Assembly (NCBI GenBank): GCA_032161045.1
Contig: JAVHTH010000017.1
DNA from: Fervidibacter sinensis
GTDB taxonomy: Bacteria; Armatimonadota; Fervidibacteria; Fervidibacterales; Fervidibacteraceae
Strand: one strand, 5' to 3'
DNA: 64,000 nucleotides
Of this stretch, positions 59,621-64,000 are shown piece by piece. Under the pieces are notes generated by a model. The model ran no database searches. It saw nothing but the letters and a program-made list of their open reading frames with translations, and was not told where the DNA came from. Position 1 is the first letter of the stretch; every line of letters starts with the position of its first letter. A program made the position numbers and the translations under genes.

Positions 59621-60637
59621 ATGCCAATGGGTTTATGGAGGATAGTTCAAGATTTTGGTGTTTCGCTTTCTGTTGCAACCCTTTTCACACCTTTTGTTCG
59701 TCTCATAGCGCTGAGAACAGGGTGGATGCACCGCCCTGACCCGAAGAAATGGAAGCGGAAAGTGAACCCTCATGTTGTGCCTATAGCGATGGGCGGTGGA
59801 TTTGCAATGTTTGCTGGCTTCGCTGTAGCGACAACTTTAAGGTTTAATCCAGTTCTTTTCGCTGTGTCTTTCTTCACACTTTGTGCTGCTATGCTTGGAT
59901 TTTACGATGACTTGAAAAATCCCCATCCGATTTACAGGCTTGCAATTCAAACCTTGTTCGGAATTGTAACTGCTGCTGTAATCGGTTGGGTTCATGGATT
60001 ACCGGTTTGGCTTGGTATTCCAATCGCTGTTTTTGGTGTCGTTGGCTTGATGAATTCAGTCAACATGATGGACAACATGGATGGAGTCGCAAGTGGTTTG
60101 ATAACTCTGTCAATGGTTGGTTACGCAATTTTAGGGTGGTTGACAAAAAATGAACTTGTGCTGGCTTTGGGGCTTACAGTCGCAGGTGCAGCATTTGGCT
60201 TTTGGCTCCACAATAAGCCACCTGCGACTATTTTCATGGGCGATACAGGCAGTCTAATGCTCGGCTACTTGCTTGCGGTTACGGGAATTATGGCATCTTG
60301 GGGCGAATATACAAATTTATTTGCCCGACTGGTTGCACCGCTCTTGCTTGCAAGTGTTTTCATCACTGACACAACTTTCGTTGTCCTTTGGCGAAAAACT
60401 CACGGATTGCCAGTGATGCAAGGGGATAGAAACCATATCAGCCATCGGCTGGCGGTTTTGCTTGGTCACTCAGAATGGGGTGCAAATCTTGCCCTTTACT
60501 TGACACAACTGCTTGTGACTGCAGCGGCAATTATCGCCACTCTTTCACCAATTACCATCACAGTTGCAGTTTCGTTTTTTGCTTTCTGCCTCTTGGGACT
60601 TTTGTGTTGGCGATTGTGGCAAGTGAAGGTGGGGTGA
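59621..60637 (+). CDS. Polyprenyl-phosphate sugar-1-phosphate transferase (WecA/MraY family)
   Basis: A 338-residue PNPT-family membrane enzyme with about ten helices. Motifs are VPIAMGGGFAMFAGF, LGFYDDLKNPHPIYRL (DD), NSVNMMDNMDGVASGL (the N-x-x-D region; DNMDG is the usual form in WecA relatives), FMGDTGSLMLGYLLA and GDRNHISHRLAVLLG (histidine motif HISH). It would load a sugar-1-phosphate onto undecaprenyl phosphate to start the repeat unit. ATG 59621 has AAGGGTGG upstream; GTG 59579 would add 14 residues. A second, more distant family member is at 27761-28711. Confidence 0.86.
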   Translation: MPMGLWRIVQDFGVSLSVATLFTPFVRLIALRTGWMHRPDPKKWKRKVNPHVVPIAMGGGFAMFAGFAVATTLRFNPVLFAVSFFTLCAAMLGFYDDLKNPHPIYRLAIQTLFGIVTAAVIGWVHGLPVWLGIPIAVFGVVGLMNSVNMMDNMDGVASGLITLSMVGYAILGWLTKNELVLALGLTVAGAAFGFWLHNKPPATIFMGDTGSLMLGYLLAVTGIMASWGEYTNLFARLVAPLLLASVFITDTTFVVLWRKTHGLPVMQGDRNHISHRLAVLLGHSEWGANLALYLTQLLVTAAAIIATLSPITITVAVSFFAFCLLGLLCWRLWQVKVG

Positions 60638-60705
60638 AACATTGCGCTCTAATTTGAAGCGAAAAATTTCTTTTGAGGAACGATAGAACCAAAGGTGTTA
60701 GCAGG

Positions 60706-61103
60706 ATGGATGCTTTTGAATGGTTGCCGAAAGCGAAAAAGGAATTGAATGCGCTTCTGGAGCAAGCAAAGCAAGATAAGGATGTTTTGGCAGTCATTTT
60801 GTTCGGGAGCGCAGTGAGAGACGAGTTGCACGAACGCTCTGACATTGATGTCTGCCTTGTCCTATGCCCTAAGCGTTGGGAAGTGGAAAAACTCGCCCAA
60901 AAGCGCTTTGAGTATTTGACTTGGATATTAAACTCTTCCAGCAACTGCCTTTGTATGTCCGAAGCAGGGTGCTTAAGGAAGGTAGAGTGTTGCTCGTCAA
61001 GGACGAAGACCAACTTTACGAAATTGCCATCCGCACTGCAAAGGAGTTTGAGGATTTCAAGCACATTTATCGTGACTACCTTGAGGCGATCGCCCGTGAT
61101 TGA
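60706..61103 (+). pseudogene. MntA-type minimal nucleotidyltransferase (antitoxin), frameshifted
   Basis: The N-terminal part (ATG 60706 with AAAGGTG upstream) is a minimal nucleotidyltransferase: VILFGSAVRDELHERSDIDVCLVL carries the G-S-x(n)-D-x-D active-site pattern. After about 71 residues the conserved sequence continues in another frame (LDIKLFQQLPLYVRSRVLKEGRVLLVKDEDQLY...YLEAIARD) up to TGA 61101-61103. The junction is near 60918-60921 and needs one extra base. In active HEPN-MNT systems MntA silences HepT by adding AMP to a tyrosine; here it is probably non-functional. It overlaps the partner gene by 8 nt. Confidence 0.8.
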
Positions 61104-61524
61104 CCGAGAACGCATTTTGGCAAAACTGGCTGAACTTGACGGTTACCTCAATGAGTTGTCTTAAGTTGCGCCGTCAAGTTTTGATGAGTATGTCCGCTCT
61201 ATTGAGAAAAGGCGAGTATGTGAACAACTGTTACAAATCTCTGTTGAAGCGGTCATTGACATCTGTGCGATGCTTGTTCAAAGTTTGAAGTTAGGTCTGC
61301 CCGCTGAAGAGGATGACATCTTTGAGAAACTGGTCCGTGCTGGTGTGATCTCGGACGAGGTGGCAAAAACGCTGAAACGCATGAAAGGCTTCCGCAACAT
61401 TTTGGTGCAAGAGTATGGGCGGGTGGATGACCGGATAGTCTTTGACACCGTTATCGGTCGCACGGACGATTTTAAGGCTTTCAAGCACGAAGTCCTTAAA
61501 GCGCTTCAAAAATTTCAACCGTGA
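61096..61524 (+). pseudogene. HepT-type HEPN toxin gene with nonsense codon and altered active site
   Basis: GTG 61096 opens a 143-codon frame reading VIDRERILAKLAELDGYLNELS, then an in-frame TAA (61162-61164), then VAPSSFDEYVRSIEKRRVCEQLLQISVEAVIDICAMLV and KGFRNILVQEYGRVDDRIV in the same frame. The whole matches a HEPN (HepT) ribonuclease. The active motif of the family is R-x4-H-x-Y (RN-x-LVH-x-Y); here it reads RNILVQEY, so the catalytic His is replaced by Gln. Both the nonsense codon and the changed motif suggest a dead toxin. The pair lies just upstream of the intein-bearing dehydrogenase gene. Confidence 0.8.
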
Positions 61525-61540
61525 ACAGGTAAACCGAGAT

Positions 61541-61656
61541 CGTAGGGGCACATGAAATGTGCCCGAAAAACGAGCAGACCATTATTAGCCCACATTTGTC
61601 TGTAGGGACATATGAAATGCACTTGAAAAACGGGCAGATTTCCACCTGCCCCTACG
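61541..61656. repeat. 116-nt element with perfect 10-nt inverted ends and internal tandem duplication
   Basis: It starts CGTAGGGGCA (61541-61550) and ends TGCCCCTACG (61647-61656), an exact inverted pair. The interior is two diverged tandem units of about 60 nt sharing GTAGGG-x-ACAT, ATGAAATG and GAAAAACG-GCAGA. It lies 30 nt upstream of the dehydrogenase gene and is not coding. Confidence 0.75.
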
Positions 61657-61685
61657 AATACCGAAATTTACCAAGGTGAGCGGAA

Positions 61686-64000
61686 ATGGCGGGACATAAA
61701 CCTTTCAAAACCGTTGGAGTCCTTGGCTTAGGTCATGTGGGCTTACCAACTGCTGTTGGGTTTGCGGAATTGGGTTGGCAAGTGATTGGCACTGACAGCG
61801 ATAGTGTCAAGGTCGCATTGATTGCCAGTGGGAGATGTCCTTTTTACGAACCAGACTTAGAACCGCTTTTGCGAAAGAATCTGGCAGAAGGTCGGTTGAA
61901 AGTGACCCCTGATGTCGGCGAAGCGGTTCGTGAGTCTGACATTTTGTTTGTTTGCGTGGGGACACCGCAAAAGCCTGATGGCTCTCCTGATTTGTCGCAG
62001 GTTGAAGCGGTCATAAGAACTGTTGCCGAAAATCTAAATGGCTACAAACTCATCGTAGAAAAAAGCACCGTGCCAGTTCAGACTGCTCAGTGGATCAAGC
62101 GAACGATTTTGCGATATGCAAGCAACGATGCTGAGTTTGATGTGGCATCAAATCCAGAGTTTTTGCGGGAAGGAACAGCGGTGCATGATTTCTTTCACCC
62201 AGACCGAATCGTCATCGGTGTTGAAAGCGAGCGGGCGAGAGAGTGGCTACTTGAACTTTATAAACCCCTGAACGCTCCTATTGTCGTCACCGATGTCAAC
62301 ACATCTGAACTCATCAAACACGCAGCCAACTCTTTCCTCGCCCTTAAGATTTCGTTCATCAACATGATTTCCGATTTGTGCGAAGCCGTGGGCGCAGATG
62401 TCACTGAAGTTGCAAAAGGCATAGGCTTAGACCCTCGCATCGGTCCTCACTTCTTGCAAGCAGGGGTCGGATACGGTGGCTATTGTTTTGATGGGATGGA
62501 AACTTCGTTTACGCTAAATTCACCCAACTTGGTTGCCCGCCCTATGAAAGAATTGTTCCAAATTGCTCAACATAATCCACCTCATTTCGTTCTGTCATTT
62601 GACCCCGTTCGCCGCCAGCCCATCTTCACGAGAATTAAGGCGCTAACTTGCCGTGATTACGAAGGCGAATTTATCCGCATTCACACGAGCATGGGGCGTT
62701 CACTGACAGTCACAGCTGACCATCCCGTTGTGGTTTATGACCCTTTGTTTGACAAGTTTCGGGTTGTGCCAGCCTATCAGGTTCGGCAAGGTGATTTAAT
62801 GGTTGCTATCCTCGGCATCCCAGAACTACCAAAACAGCCCATCATTGATTTACTGCCACCGTTGCTTGAATCACCTTTAGCTTCCTGGGTGAAAGTTCGT
62901 TTGAGGGACGGCGATTTTCGTTCAATACCACTCAAAGCCATCCGAGAAATTCCTCGCAACTTAATGCGCTATCCTCATGACATACGGCGCAGAAATTGCA
63001 TGCCCTTGCTTGTTTATGATCACCTGCGCCAAATAGGTGCTGTTGGTGACAACGAGTTATTGCTCTTCACAACCAAAGGCAACCCAACTTATTGCCCGTC
63101 CCGTTTCACTATTGATGCTGATTTCATGCGAATGCTTGGCTATTACATTGCTGAAGGATGCATTGTTGCGGAGAAAGGTCGTAAGGGTGCGGTGAGGGAG
63201 CGAGTTAACTTCACCTTTGGAACTCACGAAACTGACCTCATTGAAGACTTGCGTCGCATATTGAACCGCTACGGCATTCGCTTTTTGGAAAGGCGAACTC
63301 AAGGCGCTGTGACTTTTGTAGTTTCTTCCAGAGTTTTTGCTTTCCTTTTGCGCGATGTTTTAGGATGTGGAACTCGTTCGGAAAACAAGCGATTGCCGTA
63401 TATCGCTTTCAATGTGGACGAATCGTTGCGGGCTGCCTTGTTGCAAGGTTTATTTAGTGGCGATGGGTGTTTTTCCTCACTGAACGGTGGACGCAACGGG
63501 TGCTTTGAATACGCGACGGTCAGCAAAGCGTTAGCCGACAGCGTAATTTTGCTGCTTCAATCTTTGGGGTTAGTTCCTTCACTGAAGACCTGCCGAACGA
63601 AAAAGTCCAAGCAAACCACCTACATTGTGCGCATCAATGGTTTTAATCAATTGAAGCGATTGGCAGCAATTTTAGGGCAAAGGCAACGCCAACTGTTAAG
63701 GGAAACCCTCGGTCGCTACCAAAGGCAAATCCGACCAATTGGCTACAGGAAGCAAGAAGGTTTCGCAATTTTGCCAGTCACTCACATTGAACGCTTCTAT
63801 GACCGCAGGGAAGTTTACAGCATGGAAACTGAAAACGGGTTACTCGTTGCTGGTTCTGGATTGCTCGTGCACAATTGTCTTCCCAAAGACCTCAAAGCCT
63901 TCATCCACATCGCCGAGGAGCACCGAGTTGATTTTTCGCTTCTCAAGGAAGTTGAGCGAATTAACGAGGCTCGTATTGACAAATTTGTCCGAAAAGTTCA
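61686..64000 (+). CDS. UDP-glucose/UDP-N-acetylhexosamine 6-dehydrogenase with embedded intein (5' part)
   Basis: The open frame runs from ATG 61686 (AAGGTGAG 5 nt upstream) past the window end. The host protein is an NAD-dependent UDP-sugar 6-dehydrogenase: VGVLGLGHVGLPTAVGFAELG (NAD-binding), FVCVGTPQKPDG, KSTVPVQTAQ, NPEFLREGTA, ELIKHAANSFLALKISFIN (catalytic Lys/Asn region). At codon 267 the conserved GYGGY is interrupted; the sequence resumes at CLPKDLKAF (63876 onward), the region holding the catalytic Cys. The insert 62484-63875 is an in-frame intein. The mature product would oxidise UDP-Glc or UDP-GlcNAc to the uronate, feeding the polysaccharide locus. Which of the two substrates is used is not determinable here. 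Confidence 0.92.
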   Translation, partial: MAGHKPFKTVGVLGLGHVGLPTAVGFAELGWQVIGTDSDSVKVALIASGRCPFYEPDLEPLLRKNLAEGRLKVTPDVGEAVRESDILFVCVGTPQKPDGSPDLSQVEAVIRTVAENLNGYKLIVEKSTVPVQTAQWIKRTILRYASNDAEFDVASNPEFLREGTAVHDFFHPDRIVIGVESERAREWLLELYKPLNAPIVVTDVNTSELIKHAANSFLALKISFINMISDLCEAVGADVTEVAKGIGLDPRIGPHFLQAGVGYGGYCFDGMETSFTLNSPNLVARPMKELFQIAQHNPPHFVLSFDPVRRQPIFTRIKALTCRDYEGEFIRIHTSMGRSLTVTADHPVVVYDPLFDKFRVVPAYQVRQGDLMVAILGIPELPKQPIIDLLPPLLESPLASWVKVRLRDGDFRSIPLKAIREIPRNLMRYPHDIRRRNCMPLLVYDHLRQIGAVGDNELLLFTTKGNPTYCPSRFTIDADFMRMLGYYIAEGCIVAEKGRKGAVRERVNFTFGTHETDLIEDLRRILNRYGIRFLERRTQGAVTFVVSSRVFAFLLRDVLGCGTRSENKRLPYIAFNVDESLRAALLQGLFSGDGCFSSLNGGRNGCFEYATVSKALADSVILLLQSLGLVPSLKTCRTKKSKQTTYIVRINGFNQLKRLAAILGQRQRQLLRETLGRYQRQIRPIGYRKQEGFAILPVTHIERFYDRREVYSMETENGLLVAGSGLLVHNCLPKDLKAFIHIAEEHRVDFSLLKEVERINEARIDKFVRKV
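62484..63875 (+). mobile_element. LAGLIDADG-bearing intein in the UDP-sugar dehydrogenase
   Basis: 464 residues in frame with the host. The first residue is Cys (CFDGMETSF, block A). Block B is GRSLTVTADHPVVVYD with T77-x-x-H80. The two LAGLIDADG-type motifs are MLGYYIAEGC (217-226) and LLQGLFSGDG (319-328), each with the acidic residue. The C-terminal blocks are VYSMETENGLLVAGSGLLVHN, with His463 and Asn464, followed by Cys +1. All residues needed for splicing are present, so it should self-excise and join GGY to CLPKD. The endonuclease has both motifs and may be active. The host is bacterial; a homologous insertion site is known in Methanocaldococcus jannaschii (from memory). Confidence 0.93.

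Noticed and set aside
1..64000. CRISPR arrays
   Set aside because: No series of identical 25-40 nt repeats with regular unique spacers was seen; all short repeats here are tandem heptamers or palindromes.

Overview
The window looks like a chromosome segment of a thermophilic, probably uncultured bacterium of the Armatimonadota / Candidatus Fervidibacter type. This is an inference from gene content, not a measured placement: secreted GH29 and GH127 glycosidases, a tandem DUF1080 protein, a DUF6785-like transporter, a Ycf45/SpoIIIAA-like R3H ATPase, many GTG/TTG starts behind strong Shine-Dalgarno (SD) sites, and several families of short palindromic intergenic repeats. Alginate-export and other barrel-like exported proteins suggest an outer membrane.

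Layout. 1-8.7 kb: start of gatB (minus), then a plus-strand run of an eIF2B-like protein, an exported thioredoxin/TPR protein, a formyl-THF cyclo-ligase-like protein and three membrane proteins, two of them GT-C/DUF2142-like. 7.1-19.2 kb (mostly minus): FAD oxidoreductase, cupin, HEAT protein, tRNA-Tyr and tRNA-Val, holB-tmk-R3H ATPase, panC, folC, an M48 lipoprotein protease and a TIM-barrel isomerase, with palindromic repeats on both sides of panC. 19.6-22.5 kb: an alginate-export-like porin broken by one base in a T8 run, then miaB. 22.6-28.7 kb (plus): ylxP-rbfA-nrnA-truB, a soluble histidine kinase, rpiB and a WecA/MraY-type transferase. 28.7-32.3 kb (minus): secreted GH127 and GH29 glycosidases. 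32.5-49.2 kb: guaA-hpt, rho, HIT, an unusual HTH-REC regulator, a nucleotidyltransferase, a beta-lactamase-fold hydrolase, DUF1080, ARPP-1-like, an isopropylmalate-dehydrogenase-family enzyme, WD40 and DUF6785-like proteins, plus several unrecognised genes.

49.4-64 kb is a surface-polysaccharide locus. It holds a fused oxidoreductase-acetyltransferase, a UDP-GlcNAc 2-epimerase, a Wzx flippase, a dead IS982 remnant, a Wzy-like polymerase broken by one base near T7/T9 runs, three GT4-type glycosyltransferases, a polyprenyl-phosphate sugar-1-phosphate transferase, a decayed HEPN-MNT toxin-antitoxin pair and a UDP-sugar 6-dehydrogenase running off the window. The dehydrogenase carries a full-length LAGLIDADG intein exactly before its catalytic cysteine. 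The middle (about 53.6-57.7 kb) is visibly AT-richer, which suggests horizontal transfer.

Together the locus can make UDP-uronic/amino sugars (dehydrogenase, epimerase, oxidoreductase-acetyltransferase), start a lipid-linked unit (WecA-like), extend it (glycosyltransferases), flip it (Wzx) and polymerise it (Wzy). The strongest second-look items are the intein, two surface-component genes interrupted at homopolymeric T runs (phase variation or sequencing error), in-frame heptanucleotide repeats inside conserved enzymes, and the inactivated toxin-antitoxin pair.
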